From: Roseiconus nitratireducens
Lineage (GTDB): Bacteria; Planctomycetota; Planctomycetia; Pirellulales; Pirellulaceae
Direction: 5' to 3'
DNA length: 64,000 bases
Assembly: GCF_008629675.1 (NCBI RefSeq)
Contig: NZ_VWOX01000002.1
Span: 496,001 to 560,000 of the forward strand
The position numbers and the translations under genes are program-made. The notes under the pieces were generated by a model. It ran no database searches. It had not been told where the DNA came from and was given only the letters and a program-made list of their open reading frames with translations. Below are positions 27,204-35,761 of the stretch, in pieces (position 1 is the stretch's first letter; each line of letters opens with the position of its first letter).

Positions 27204-28742
27204 CTACGGCTGCTCCGGTTTCAAGGCAACTTTTCCGTCTTTGGCAACCGGATAAAGTGCCTGATGAGATTCCAATTGATCCGCCAGCCGCCCCATCATC
27301 CGCCGAAGCTGCTCGGGCTCCGATTCGGACAGGTCCTCGGACTCGAAGGGATCATTCGCCAGATTGAACAGTTGGTAGTGCGAACCGCCGGACTGCTGAG
27401 AAGGGAAATAGTGGTAGATAACCTTCCAGTCGCCGTCGCGATAACAGGTGAAATAATCGCTGCGATGCGGCGAATGCGGGTAGTGCATCAAAAAGGTTTC
27501 GGGTCTCTCCGGATCGCTTTGACCGATCAACAAACGCTGCAGTTCTCGACCGTCCACCGGGTGGGTCTCCGGAGCGTCGGCGCCCGCGACACGGATGATC
27601 GTCGGAAACAAATCGTGGACGGCGGCGATTTGCGTCTGAAGCGCCCCGGCGGGAATCGGCAGATCCCTTTGGTTTGGATTTTCGGGGGACGGCTTTGCCC
27701 AGGCTGCGATGAACGGCACTCGCATCCCGCCTTCGTAGTGAGCCCCCTTCTTGCCGCGCAACGGCGCAGCACACGCGACTTCGTGCGGCCCGCCCAGGGG
27801 CGCGTCGGACCCGTTGTCCCCCAGAAACAGAATCAGGGTGTTTTCAGCGACACCCAAACGTTCCAGATGATCCATCAAATCCCCCAATGATTTGTCCATG
27901 CCTTCGATCAGCGTCGCAAAGGCCTGGGCATTCGCAGACAGACCGGAGTCCGCGTAGTGCGTGGCAAATCGGGGATCCGATTGGAATGGCGCGTGAACGG
28001 CGTAGTGGGCCATGTACAAATAGAACGGCTGTTCCGCCTGGACGCACCGGTCAAGCCGTTCCTGGGCTTCCAGCGTCAAAGCCTCGGTCAGAAAGGTTTC
28101 CGTTCCGTGGTATTTCTGCAGGTGGGGGACGGCGTGGTGGCTGCGACGGCTGTGCAAACCGTATCCCTCCTTCGCGTAATAGCTTCCCGGTGCCCCGAAC
28201 GAGGCCCCCGCGACGTTGATGTCAAACCCGAGATTGATCGGATCCGCCCCCTCGGTGTCCGTCGGACCGAAATGCCCTTTCCCCACGTGGATGGTTTGGT
28301 AGCCGGCCTGTTGCAGCAGCTTCGGTAGTGTGACGCTGTCACCGCGAAGTCCTTCCCAATTCCAGTTCGGCGGTCCCATCGGCCCGCGATTGTTCTGACG
28401 CGGATTGATCCAGTTGGTCGCGCCGTGACGCGCCGCATTCTGCCCCGTCATGATGGAGATACGCGTCGGCGAACAAACACTCATCGCGTAAAACTGATTG
28501 AACCGGATTCCCTGCTCAGCCAGACGTCGCATGTTCGGAGTCCGGTAAAGTTCGTTGAGCGGGTAAGCCTTTGGCTGCCCCTGGTCATCGGTCAAGAAAG
28601 GGACGGAAGTGTCCATCACTCCCATGTCGTCGACAAGGAAGACGACGATATTAGGCCGCTCGGATGAAGCACCCGACACTGACGCAGCGGCGGCGATCAC
28701 CGCGAGGAACCAACATGCAAAGGCAGCGAAACGGGCGGTCAT
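27204..28742 (-). CDS. Sulfatase (formylglycine type)
   Basis: A 512-residue exported sulfatase. Signal peptide MTARFAAFACWFLAVIAAAA, metal-binding start NIVVFLVDDMGVMD, signature CSPTRISIMTG with Cys90 as the formylglycine precursor, then VGKGHFGPTDTEG (His of the active site) and LFLGDNGSDAP. The start at 28742 is supported by an AGGGAA in the right place upstream on the minus strand; the frame is open further but the extra residues lack a signal peptide. It differs from the sulfatase at 4621 in having an insertion after the N-terminal metal motif (TDDQGQPKAYPLNELYRTPN), so the two probably act on different sulfated sites. It is followed by a PmoA-like gene. Confidence 0.93.
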   Translation of the reverse strand: MTARFAAFACWFLAVIAAAASVSGASSERPNIVVFLVDDMGVMDTSVPFLTDDQGQPKAYPLNELYRTPNMRRLAEQGIRFNQFYAMSVCSPTRISIMTGQNAARHGATNWINPRQNNRGPMGPPNWNWEGLRGDSVTLPKLLQQAGYQTIHVGKGHFGPTDTEGADPINLGFDINVAGASFGAPGSYYAKEGYGLHSRRSHHAVPHLQKYHGTETFLTEALTLEAQERLDRCVQAEQPFYLYMAHYAVHAPFQSDPRFATHYADSGLSANAQAFATLIEGMDKSLGDLMDHLERLGVAENTLILFLGDNGSDAPLGGPHEVACAAPLRGKKGAHYEGGMRVPFIAAWAKPSPENPNQRDLPIPAGALQTQIAAVHDLFPTIIRVAGADAPETHPVDGRELQRLLIGQSDPERPETFLMHYPHSPHRSDYFTCYRDGDWKVIYHYFPSQQSGGSHYQLFNLANDPFESEDLSESEPEQLRRMMGRLADQLESHQALYPVAKDGKVALKPEQP

Positions 28743-29538
28743 CGGCAAATTCCCTGGGATCCGGTGGTGTTTGACGCGTTCTTCAGCGTCGGCGGGCATT
28801 TTGAGGTGGGGTGGAACGCAGGCGAGCATTGTAGTCCTTTCCCTGGGCACCTCGCAGGCCGCCGTTTCCCGGGGGGAATCCCTGGTGTTGGCTACTTGGG
28901 GCGGTCGAGAACGTTTGCTGCGATTCCAGCGATGCGATTCCCTTGTCCAAATTCGCGATCTGCGTTAGCTTTCTTGGGACTTTCCCCCGCGAAACTCGAC
29001 GCCCCCGCCGCAATCTTTGTTGCGGCACCGACACGCCCCATTACCGTCCTCCCGTGATGCCGATTGCTTCTGATCTCCGTGGCTCCCAAGTCGGTCCCCC
29101 ATAGCACCGAAATACATTCCGCGGTCGAGAAGGCATTCGACCGGAAGCGAGATTTGGTTCGCGACGTCGGCCGTCGCCAACCTGCTCGTTCCCGCCAGGA
29201 GCTCGTGGCTTAATATCACCCTCCCTCCGCGAGGGTCGCGGAGGAGCCCCGCGACGACGCGGGGAGGGCACGACCGTCGCGAATGATTTCAGCTGGTTGT
29301 CGAAGACACCCTCCCCAAAGGCTCGTGCCTCGCCTTTGAACCTCCCGGAGGGAGGGTGATTTTTGAAACGCAAGTCTTTTACTGACTCGGAAAGCTGCAT
29401 GACCTCGAAGCGGAAGCGTGAGGTGACTTTTGTCGATACCAATGCCGTAGGCGGCGGCTGCCACCGGGTGCGGGCCTCGCAGATTTCCGACGAGCAGATT
29501 TCCAATGATCTTCCACACTTCGTCCTTATCGTTATCGA
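28743..29538. other. Divergent intergenic region with a MITE-like repeat
   Basis: Nearly 800 bases between the sulfatase and prfC. The part up to about 29210 has no supported gene. Positions 29215-29360 hold one copy of a dispersed repeat described separately, and homology to the other copy continues to about 29395. Short frames in the region are inconsistent with coding sequence. Confidence 0.45.
29215..29360 (-). repeat. MITE-like dispersed repeat, copy A
   Basis: A 146-base element whose ends are a perfect 14-base inverted repeat, ATCACCCTCCCTCC (29215-29228) and its complement (29347-29360). Inside are CCCCGCGACGACGCGGGG-type palindromes and the string CACCCTCCCCAAAGGCTCGT. The reverse complement matches 43709-43856 over its whole length, and homology runs on for about 35 further bases to 29395. 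No open frame of a transposase is present, so any movement would need help in trans. Confidence 0.75.
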
Positions 29539-31239
29539 ATGAACACTGCCAAGCTGGATTCGCACGTCGAACAGGAACGCAAACGCCGGCGGACCTTCGC
29601 CATCATTTCGCACCCCGATGCCGGGAAGACCACGCTGACCGAAAAGCTGTTGCTGTTCGGCGGATCGATTGAAATCGCAGGCGCTGTTCGGGGCCGCAAA
29701 AGCCAACGCACCGCCACCTCCGACTGGATGGACTTGGAGAAGCAACGTGGGATCTCGGTCAGCTCGACGGTGCTGACGTTTGAGTACGACGATTGTCAAA
29801 TCAATTTGCTGGACACTCCCGGGCACCACGACTTTAGCGAGGACACCTATCGCACTTTGATGGCAGCCGATGCCGCCGTCATGGTCATTGACCTGGCAAA
29901 GGGGATCGAAGCCCAGACGGAGAAGTTGTTTCGCGTTTGCGCGCTCCGCAAAATTCCGGTGCTGACATTCGTCAACAAGGTGGATCGTCCGGGACGCGAC
30001 CGGCTGGAGATCCTGGAGGAGATTGAGCGGAAGTTTTCGATTGAGGCAGTGCCCCAGAACTGGCCGCTGGGATCGGGCCGCGATTTCTCGGGCGTGGTGG
30101 ATTTGGAAAGCGATCGGATCCATGTCTTTGATCCGAACACGCAGGCACGCCGACTGGGGTCCATCGAAACCGATTGGCAAGCGGTTCGCAATCATGTCGC
30201 GGGCGATCAGCTGCTGCGGAATGACGCCGGCGAACCGCTGGTGCTGAACGGATTGACCCCCGAATTGGTCGACGAAGTCCACGAAGAAGTGGAACTGGTG
30301 CGGATGGCCGGGGCAACGCTGGAGGCGGACCGTTTCTTGCGTGGCGAGCAGACTCCGGTGTATTTCGGCAGCGCCCTGACTGACTTTGGTGTGGAACACT
30401 TCTTGAAGGGCTTTATTGATCTTTGCCCGCCTCCCGGAAACCGGCTCAGCAACATCGGTCCGGTTCCCGCTGGTCGCAAGGACTTTTCGGGGTTCGTCTT
30501 CAAGATCCAAGCCAACCTGGATCCACGGCATCGCGACCGCGTTGCCTTCATGCGGATCAGCTCGGGGAAGTTTGAACGCGACATGGAAGTGACCGTTGCC
30601 CGCAGCGGAAAGCGATTGCGGCTTCCGCGGGCGCTCCGAATCTTCGGACAGGAACGCGAGACCGTTGACTTGGCCTATCCCGGCGACATCATCGGCGTGG
30701 TGTGCCCCGGCGAGTTTCGGTTGGGCGACACGCTGTGCGAGGGCGATCCGGTTCACTACGAACCGCTGCCCCAATTCTCACCGGAGTTCTTTGCGGTGCT
30801 GGAATGTCCCGACACCTCGCGTCGCAAGCAATTCGATCGCGGGATCGAACAACTAGTCGAAGAAGGAGCGATCCAGATGTTTCACGATGCCCGATCGACG
30901 CGACGTGAAATGATTCTGGCGGCGGTCGGTGAATTGCAATTCGATGTCGTCAAGTTCCGTTTGGAATCGGAATACAACACATCGACCAACATTCAGTGGC
31001 GGCCCTACAAAATGGCCCGCTGGTTCAACCTGTCCGAAGAAGAGAAGGGCCAGCTGAAGCTGCCGTTTTCGTCAAAGATCGTTCGCGATCAGTTCGGGCA
31101 CGACGCCGTGCTTCTGCAGTCCGAATGGCACGCGCAAACCATTCAGAGGGACAATCCCGGCATTGAGTTCCACGCCATCCGAGTTTCGCCGTTCGAGGGT
31201 CAGTCCCAAACGTCGTCTTCGACCGAAGCAGCGCTCTAG
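29539..31239 (+). CDS. prfC: Peptide chain release factor 3
   Basis: A 566-residue translational GTPase that recycles release factors 1 and 2 from the ribosome after termination. The GTP-binding motifs are P-loop SHPDAGKTT (residues 24-32), the switch region EKQRGISVSSTV, DTPGHHDFSEDTYRTL (G3) and NKVD (G4). Sequence similarity to E. coli RF3 continues through domain II (FVFKIQANLDPRHRDRVAFMR) and the C-terminal domain (VGELQFDVVKFRLESEYN), which separates it from EF-G. Length is normal, with a C-terminal tail slightly longer than usual. It stands alone, with repeat-rich gaps on both sides. The call is firm. Confidence 0.97.
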   Translation: MNTAKLDSHVEQERKRRRTFAIISHPDAGKTTLTEKLLLFGGSIEIAGAVRGRKSQRTATSDWMDLEKQRGISVSSTVLTFEYDDCQINLLDTPGHHDFSEDTYRTLMAADAAVMVIDLAKGIEAQTEKLFRVCALRKIPVLTFVNKVDRPGRDRLEILEEIERKFSIEAVPQNWPLGSGRDFSGVVDLESDRIHVFDPNTQARRLGSIETDWQAVRNHVAGDQLLRNDAGEPLVLNGLTPELVDEVHEEVELVRMAGATLEADRFLRGEQTPVYFGSALTDFGVEHFLKGFIDLCPPPGNRLSNIGPVPAGRKDFSGFVFKIQANLDPRHRDRVAFMRISSGKFERDMEVTVARSGKRLRLPRALRIFGQERETVDLAYPGDIIGVVCPGEFRLGDTLCEGDPVHYEPLPQFSPEFFAVLECPDTSRRKQFDRGIEQLVEEGAIQMFHDARSTRREMILAAVGELQFDVVKFRLESEYNTSTNIQWRPYKMARWFNLSEEEKGQLKLPFSSKIVRDQFGHDAVLLQSEWHAQTIQRDNPGIEFHAIRVSPFEGQSQTSSSTEAAL

Positions 31240-31270
31240 TGCCCGGTTCGGTCGACGGGCCGTCAACGTT

Positions 31271-31356
31271 CGGAAGGCGGAGCCTTCCGTCCAGCCGGTT
31301 CCAAGGCGGGAGCCTTGGAACCAGGGGTCATGGAGCTGCCGTCGCCAGACGGCGGA
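31271..31356. repeat. Composite REP-like palindromes, copy 1
   Basis: Three consecutive perfect hairpins: GGAAGGC-GGA-GCCTTCC at 31272-31288, an 11-bp stem GGTTCCAAGGC with loop GGGA at 31297-31322, and GCCGTC-GCCA-GACGGC at 31338-31353. The block is repeated nearly intact about 130 bases downstream. Confidence 0.8.
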
Positions 31357-31403
31357 TGAGCTTCGTATCCCCGCGACCTTGTCGATCGGAAACTGACCTT
31401 CGA

Positions 31404-31512
31404 CAGGCGGGAGCCTTCCGTCCAGCCGGTTCCAAGGCGGAGCCTTGGAACCAGGGGTCACGTCGCTGCCGTCGCCAGACGGCGGACAGCCACGCTCTGG
31501 CGAGCGTTGCTA
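31404..31512. repeat. Composite REP-like palindromes, copy 2
   Basis: Second copy of the block at 31271-31356, sharing the spacer GTCCAGCCGG between hairpins and the text AACCAGGGGTCA. The first hairpin's left arm is damaged. It continues into GCCGTC-GCCA-GACGGC and then CCACGCTC-TGGC-GAGCGTTG, a REP of the second type. Confidence 0.8.
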
Positions 31513-31553
31513 CGTCGAATGAGGGACGTCCGGTGGGATGCTGTTCTGGACCC

Positions 31554-32297
31554 TTAACGGCGTCGATAGATCTGGATCTCGTCAAATCGACCTTCGTATT
31601 CCTGCGCCGTCCGTTGAATGGTTCCCCGGACGATAGGACCGCGTCCCATTTTACTGACCATTCGATTGCGCCCGTGCACCTTGGCGATCTTTCCCAGATG
31701 AACATACTCATCGTCTTTGCCATGCGTCGCGAACACGACCACGTCGTCGTCACCGAGCGACTCGAGGGTGTCAAGCTCATCCCACTCAACGGCGGCAAGC
31801 GGATAGGTCTCCAAACGATAAAAGTATTCTTGCAGCAAAACGCGGGCAGGATTCTGCATGTTCGTGAACGCGACCGCCCGCGGATTGATGAAATCAGCCC
31901 GTGAAAGCCCGATCACGTCGCCAATTGCGAAGCTGGCGCAATTAAAGGTCGTTTGCTCTTCAGGACGACTCGGATCGGTGTGCCAGCGGTTTCCCGGCGA
32001 GAGCACTTGTCGAACCAAGTCGGTTTCTTCATCAGCGCCGAGGTATTGCTGCCGTTCGACTTCGCCCACAAGCTCCACGGGAGGACGGATGACGACACAT
32101 TCATCTTCACCAAAGCGAAACAACCTCCGCCCGGAAACACCGATCGGAGTCGGGATCGGAGCCAATGTCTCCGGTACCGGATACCTCCGCTGGCGACCGG
32201 CGATGGCGCTGTTTACGGCCAACACGACAAAGACGATCATTCCCAAAAAGGCGAACCGACGCCCGCCGAAATGTCGTTTCCAACCCCTGATGGTCAT
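31554..32297 (-). CDS. Membrane-anchored papain-like/NlpC-P60-like protein (putative)
   Basis: A 247-residue protein I do not recognise by family. It has an N-terminal hydrophobic helix (residues 14-33) and an extracytoplasmic body. The pattern FNCASFAIGDVIGL (Cys120), DDVVVFATHGKDDEYVHLGK (His200) and MVSKMGRGPIVRG resembles the Cys-His arrangement and closing strands of NlpC/P60 or amidase-type cysteine hydrolases, but this rests on pattern only. The ATG at 32297 overlaps the stop of the upstream gene by four bases, so the two are translated together. The open frame extends upstream, but inside the neighbour. It may cleave or bind an envelope component; an inactive relative is also possible. 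Confidence 0.72.
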   Translation of the reverse strand: MTIRGWKRHFGGRRFAFLGMIVFVVLAVNSAIAGRQRRYPVPETLAPIPTPIGVSGRRLFRFGEDECVVIRPPVELVGEVERQQYLGADEETDLVRQVLSPGNRWHTDPSRPEEQTTFNCASFAIGDVIGLSRADFINPRAVAFTNMQNPARVLLQEYFYRLETYPLAAVEWDELDTLESLGDDDVVVFATHGKDDEYVHLGKIAKVHGRNRMVSKMGRGPIVRGTIQRTAQEYEGRFDEIQIYRRR

Positions 32298-33190
32298 AGC
32301 TTCTCCTGTTGACGCAGCAATGATGAAAGAATTCTCAGATACAGTTGGGCATCCTCTGCGTCCTGAGCCAACGCAGCGTCGTTCGGAGATCGATCCGTCA
32401 GAACTTTTGCCGAGAACGCAAACCGTTCGGCGACTTGCATGGCTTCTGCGTAGAGCTTGAGTTCGATCCCGAGTTCGGCGAGCGCTTTCAGCTCCAACAT
32501 CATCGACTTGTGGTAGTCGAAATCCTGGGTGAGCGCCGGCTGTTGCAACGCGCCCACCGCGATGTGGTACTCGTGTTTTGCCGCGTCCAAGTCTCCGCGT
32601 GTCAGCTCCACATAGATGATCTGGGTGTGGGCATTTAACCACAGGGAGTAAAGATCGATCGCATGGGGATCTGCTTGCAAACAAGCAGCAAACAGATCAC
32701 GAGATTGTCGATAGTACTCGCCCGCGTCTTCAAGTTCCCCAAGCGCCTGACAGCCATGCCCCAACCGTCGTGCGGCATACGCCTTCGCAAGTTGCGTCGC
32801 CGGATCGACACTCGGCTGTTGGACGTACAGACGATCGTAAGCCTGAAAGGTATCCAACAGCTCTCGATGGGATGCCAGATTCGATGCGTCCTCTTGCAGC
32901 TGTGACTCGACGACGCGAAAAAGCGAGTCCAGCTGTTGTGTCACCAACAGACCATTGTCGAACGATTCCTGGCCGGCATCCGGTTCGCTAACCATCGGCT
33001 TGGCGAACAAGCCAATCATGGCACCCAGCAGGATGCCCGCGCAGAGCGGAAGCAGCCAGCGGCCGACCACGAGGGAAGCCGCCGGCGCTTGCATCATCGA
33101 CGGCGCATCGGGTTGATGCAGGGTGATGGCGGAAGAACCATCAGTGCATTTCGGACGGGGGCGCCGCCTCGCCGCCATTAATCCGGCCAT
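32294..33190 (-). CDS. Membrane-anchored helical-repeat (TPR-like) protein
   Basis: A 298-residue protein with a basic, probably cytoplasmic N-terminus, one transmembrane helix at about residues 42-63 and an all-helical remainder. Stretches such as LAKAYAARRLGHGCQALGEL, DAGEYYRQSRDLFAACLQ and LKALAELGIELKLYAEAMQV have TPR-like spacing, as in the C-terminal regions of many planctomycete kinases, but no kinase domain is present. It is coupled by a four-base overlap to the papain-like gene. An internal ATG at about residue 32 would still keep the helix. The pair may form one membrane complex; no function is known. Confidence 0.7.
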   Translation of the reverse strand: MAGLMAARRRPRPKCTDGSSAITLHQPDAPSMMQAPAASLVVGRWLLPLCAGILLGAMIGLFAKPMVSEPDAGQESFDNGLLVTQQLDSLFRVVESQLQEDASNLASHRELLDTFQAYDRLYVQQPSVDPATQLAKAYAARRLGHGCQALGELEDAGEYYRQSRDLFAACLQADPHAIDLYSLWLNAHTQIIYVELTRGDLDAAKHEYHIAVGALQQPALTQDFDYHKSMMLELKALAELGIELKLYAEAMQVAERFAFSAKVLTDRSPNDAALAQDAEDAQLYLRILSSLLRQQEKL

Positions 33191-33547
33191 CCTGGGGGCG
33201 AACCTCGAAATGCAAATTCCATCAAATCAAGCTCAAGTGCAGGTTGGACGAATCAATCCCCGTTTCGGACATGCGCCCCCGGGCGTCGATGCGGTGTCAA
33301 TCACGGACGAAGGCCGCAAGCTTGGACGTGCGTCTAGCACGTGAACCCCAAGCGAAACTTCGCGAGCACTCCCCCGGGCGACGCAATGAGAGGGAAATGG
33401 AACTCGCGTTGATAAAAACCCCGCAGCTGACCAACGGGGTCCGGTGAAAACCGGAAGAATCCAAAGTTTTCTAGGGATGTCCCCGGCTACCGCAAATGGG
33501 TGCTCGGAACGCCCTGCGTCGCACCAGGGTTTGCCGGGGAAGGTGTC

Positions 33548-33596
33548 GTGACGCTCGCCAGAGCGTGGCTGTCCGCCCTCTGGCGACGGCAGCTAC
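33548..33596. repeat. REP-like palindrome pair
   Basis: ACGCTC-GCCA-GAGCGT (33551-33566) is followed by a slightly mutated form of the GCCGTC-TGGC-GACGGC hairpin and the tail AGCTAC. The two hairpins share a GCCA/TGGC tetraloop. Confidence 0.75.
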
Positions 33597-33649
33597 AGGG
33601 GAGAATGACAGGTTTCAGACAGCGTGCCACCGGACCTCCCCAATTCGAC

Positions 33650-33745
33650 GTAGCCACGCTCGCCCAGAGCGTGGCTGTCCGCCGTCTGGCGACGGCAGCT
33701 ACGGGAGGGATGGACGTCCACGCCGTCTGGCGACGGCAGCGACGG
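33650..33745. repeat. REP-like palindrome cluster
   Basis: GTAGCCACGCTC with its partner GAGCGTGG (8-bp stem, 33654-33674, loop GCCCA), then a perfect GCCGTC-TGGC-GACGGC hairpin at 33681-33696 ending in AGCTAC, and a second copy of that hairpin at about 33722-33737. The order of elements is the same as at 33548. Confidence 0.78.
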
Positions 33746-33751
33746 GTGGAA

Positions 33752-35170
33752 TTACTCGGAAACGTCTAATGCAAGGCAGAGAACGTTCTCGTCGCCCCGG
33801 ATCAACATTCGATTTCCGACGACGATTGGGGCGGCCCAACAGTAGTAGCTCAGTCGGTCACGGAAATCGTATTCCGCCACCACATCCAACCGCTCGGGGG
33901 TGGGGCGAACAATTTGCATTCGCCCCTTTTCATCCCAAACCACCAGGTGATCTCCCGCCAGGGTCACCGAAGTACGAATGCGACGCTCGTCGTTCCAGGC
34001 GACTTCTCCCGTATCCCAGCGGACGCAGCGGAAGTCACTGTCCGGGTTGTTTCGTCCGCTGCAGCCGTACAGATAGCCGTCAATGAGAATCGGCGTGGAC
34101 CAGTGACAACGCATCGCCTGGTTCCGCCGCGGTTTGCCGGCGTCCTCCCAAATCCTTTGCACGCCGTCCAATGTGACTTGCAACAACGCGCCCCCGATGT
34201 CATAGCACTCGCTGATAAACACCTGGTCTCCCCGAACAACCGGCATCATGGCGTTGACACTTTCCAGCAAGTCAGCCCGGTGTCGGTGTTCCCAAAGTAC
34301 CTTGCCCTGTTCGGGATCGATCGCCAGCAGATGGTTTCGGGCGAACATCAGGACGACCGTCTGCGATCCGATTTGCAGCGTCCGGGGGCTACTGTAGCTA
34401 GCCAGATCCTGCCCGCACCGCCAAACCTCCTTGCCACTGTCGCGGTCAAAGGCGATCACTGCGGATCCGTTGGGGATCACACGATCCAATCTTCCCGGAG
34501 CGATGGCCTGGTCTTCCGGCGGACTGCCACCCACCTGCACGATCACCTTGTCCTCGTGAATCAACGGTGAAGATCCGACACCGAAAAAGTTTTGCACGAC
34601 GCCGTAACGCTCGTTGGTGTCGACGCTCCATTCCAGCTTGCCATCCTCCACGCGCCGACAGCAGAGGACGCCGTCGACCCCCATGGTGAAGACCTTGTCT
34701 CCGGCGACAGTGGGCGTGCCTCGCGGACCGGCTTCGTATCCGTACAGATCACGGTAATCGAACGGTTGTTGGACCGACCACAACGGCTGACCGGACTGTA
34801 AATCGAAGGCTCGCAACCGTTGCACGCGGCCCTCGTCCGAGTCGGCCGCATCGAAATGAAAGTAGCGGCCCTCAGCAACACTTCCCAGCCCGTAGCCGGG
34901 CCCCACCGGAATGGTCCACACGGCCTTGGGACGCTGCGACCAATCGAATCGCAGCGGACCGCAGTCGCCCACGCCATCGAAACGCACATTCAGCAAACGA
35001 GGCCATTGGAATTCCCCTTTGGCCATCGGCGCCGCCGCGGCGTCTTGCGTCGAGTTCGATGCTTCGGCAGGTTCTGGTACGGATTGTGCGGTACAGGATG
35101 TTGCGCTGAGCAGCAGGTAGGCGGCAACCATGACCGAACTTCGACGGACGAATAACTGTCGGAGACTCAT
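33752..35170 (-). CDS. Exported PQQ-like beta-propeller protein
   Basis: A 472-residue protein with a signal region LLLSATSC that may be a lipoprotein box (not ideal, as the usual Leu at -3 is missing). The body has propeller blades such as RAFDLQSGQPLWSVQQPFDY, CRRVEDGKLEWSVDTNERYG, IAFDRDSGKEVWRCGQD and LAIDPEQGKVLWEHRHRADL. Like its counterpart at 10440 it is of the PQQ/BamB-like class without a recognisable catalytic centre. It is separated from that one by more than 20 kb and the sequences are not close. It stands alone, divergent from arfB. Confidence 0.88.
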   Translation of the reverse strand: MSLRQLFVRRSSVMVAAYLLLSATSCTAQSVPEPAEASNSTQDAAAAPMAKGEFQWPRLLNVRFDGVGDCGPLRFDWSQRPKAVWTIPVGPGYGLGSVAEGRYFHFDAADSDEGRVQRLRAFDLQSGQPLWSVQQPFDYRDLYGYEAGPRGTPTVAGDKVFTMGVDGVLCCRRVEDGKLEWSVDTNERYGVVQNFFGVGSSPLIHEDKVIVQVGGSPPEDQAIAPGRLDRVIPNGSAVIAFDRDSGKEVWRCGQDLASYSSPRTLQIGSQTVVLMFARNHLLAIDPEQGKVLWEHRHRADLLESVNAMMPVVRGDQVFISECYDIGGALLQVTLDGVQRIWEDAGKPRRNQAMRCHWSTPILIDGYLYGCSGRNNPDSDFRCVRWDTGEVAWNDERRIRTSVTLAGDHLVVWDEKGRMQIVRPTPERLDVVAEYDFRDRLSYYCWAAPIVVGNRMLIRGDENVLCLALDVSE

Positions 35171-35291
35171 GATGAAATCGTGGGGATTGCAAGCGGTTAG
35201 ATGAAACTGTCGTCTAATGTACCAACCGGTACACTGAAGCGTTGCCCAGCGGCGGTTGCCGACTCAAACGACTCAAACGAGAACCCAGGGA

Positions 35292-35717
35292 ATGAGTGAT
35301 TTGTACGTCAGCCAGAAGCTGACGATTCCGGCCAACGAACTCAACACCACCGCCAGCCGCAGCAGCGGTCCGGGCGGACAGAACGTCAACAAGGTCAACT
35401 CCAAGATCACCCTCCGCTGGTCACCTCATGAAAGTGCGGTCATTGATCCGGCCTGGCGAGACCGTTTCGTTGAACGGTTCGCCAATCGGATCAACCGCGA
35501 AGGCGAACTGGTGCTGCACAGTGACCGTTTTCGCGACCAGGCGCAGAACCTGTCGGACGTTCGGTATCGGTTGACGGAAATGCTGTTGGAAGTCCGACGC
35601 CCCCCCAAGCGGCGCAAGAAAACGCGTCCGACGAAAGGCAGCCTGCGACGTCGGCGGGAAGCGAAGACGCAGCTGAGTCAAAAGAAGCAGCGGCGACGAG
35701 AGCGCTTTGACGCCTGA
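35292..35717 (+). CDS. arfB: Peptidyl-tRNA hydrolase ArfB (class I release factor-like)
   Basis: A 141-residue ribosome rescue factor that releases nascent peptides from stalled ribosomes without a stop codon. The catalytic GGQ lies at residues 28-30 in SSGPGGQNVNKVNSK, and the basic C-terminal tail (PPKRRKKTRPTKGSLRRRRE) is the part that sits in the empty mRNA channel in ArfB. There is no codon recognition domain, which rules out a full release factor. I use the ATG at 35292, preceded by CAGGGA, rather than the longer frame from 35256. The last part of the window's translation set, prfC, is 4 kb away and not linked by an operon. Confidence 0.95.
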   Translation: MSDLYVSQKLTIPANELNTTASRSSGPGGQNVNKVNSKITLRWSPHESAVIDPAWRDRFVERFANRINREGELVLHSDRFRDQAQNLSDVRYRLTEMLLEVRRPPKRRKKTRPTKGSLRRRREAKTQLSQKKQRRRERFDA

Positions 35718-35761
35718 GAGTCGCTCGGCTGATTGCACCACCGGGTACGTCCGGGGTGCCG

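Larger units (their letters stand above)
31240..31553. other. REP-rich intergenic region
   Basis: The 314 bases between prfC and the convergent papain-like gene consist largely of two partly duplicated composite palindromes, 31271-31356 and 31404-31512, annotated separately. No gene was seen. Some of these hairpins could end transcription from either side, though none has a proper T run. Confidence 0.5.
33191..33751. other. REP-rich intergenic region
   Basis: About 560 bases between two minus-strand genes. The part near 33191-33530 has no feature I can name. From 33548 to 33745 there are several REP-like palindromes, annotated separately. Frames that cross them are low-quality translations of the repeats. 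Confidence 0.45.

Noticed and set aside
29041..30774. Long minus-strand open frame (577 codons) antisense to prfC
   Set aside because: It lies opposite a complete, unmistakable prfC and has no domain or sensible composition. Long antisense frames are expected in GC-rich coding DNA.
33496..34086. Plus-strand open frame over the REP cluster
   Set aside because: Its first half translates REP repeats and its second half is antisense to the PQQ propeller gene.
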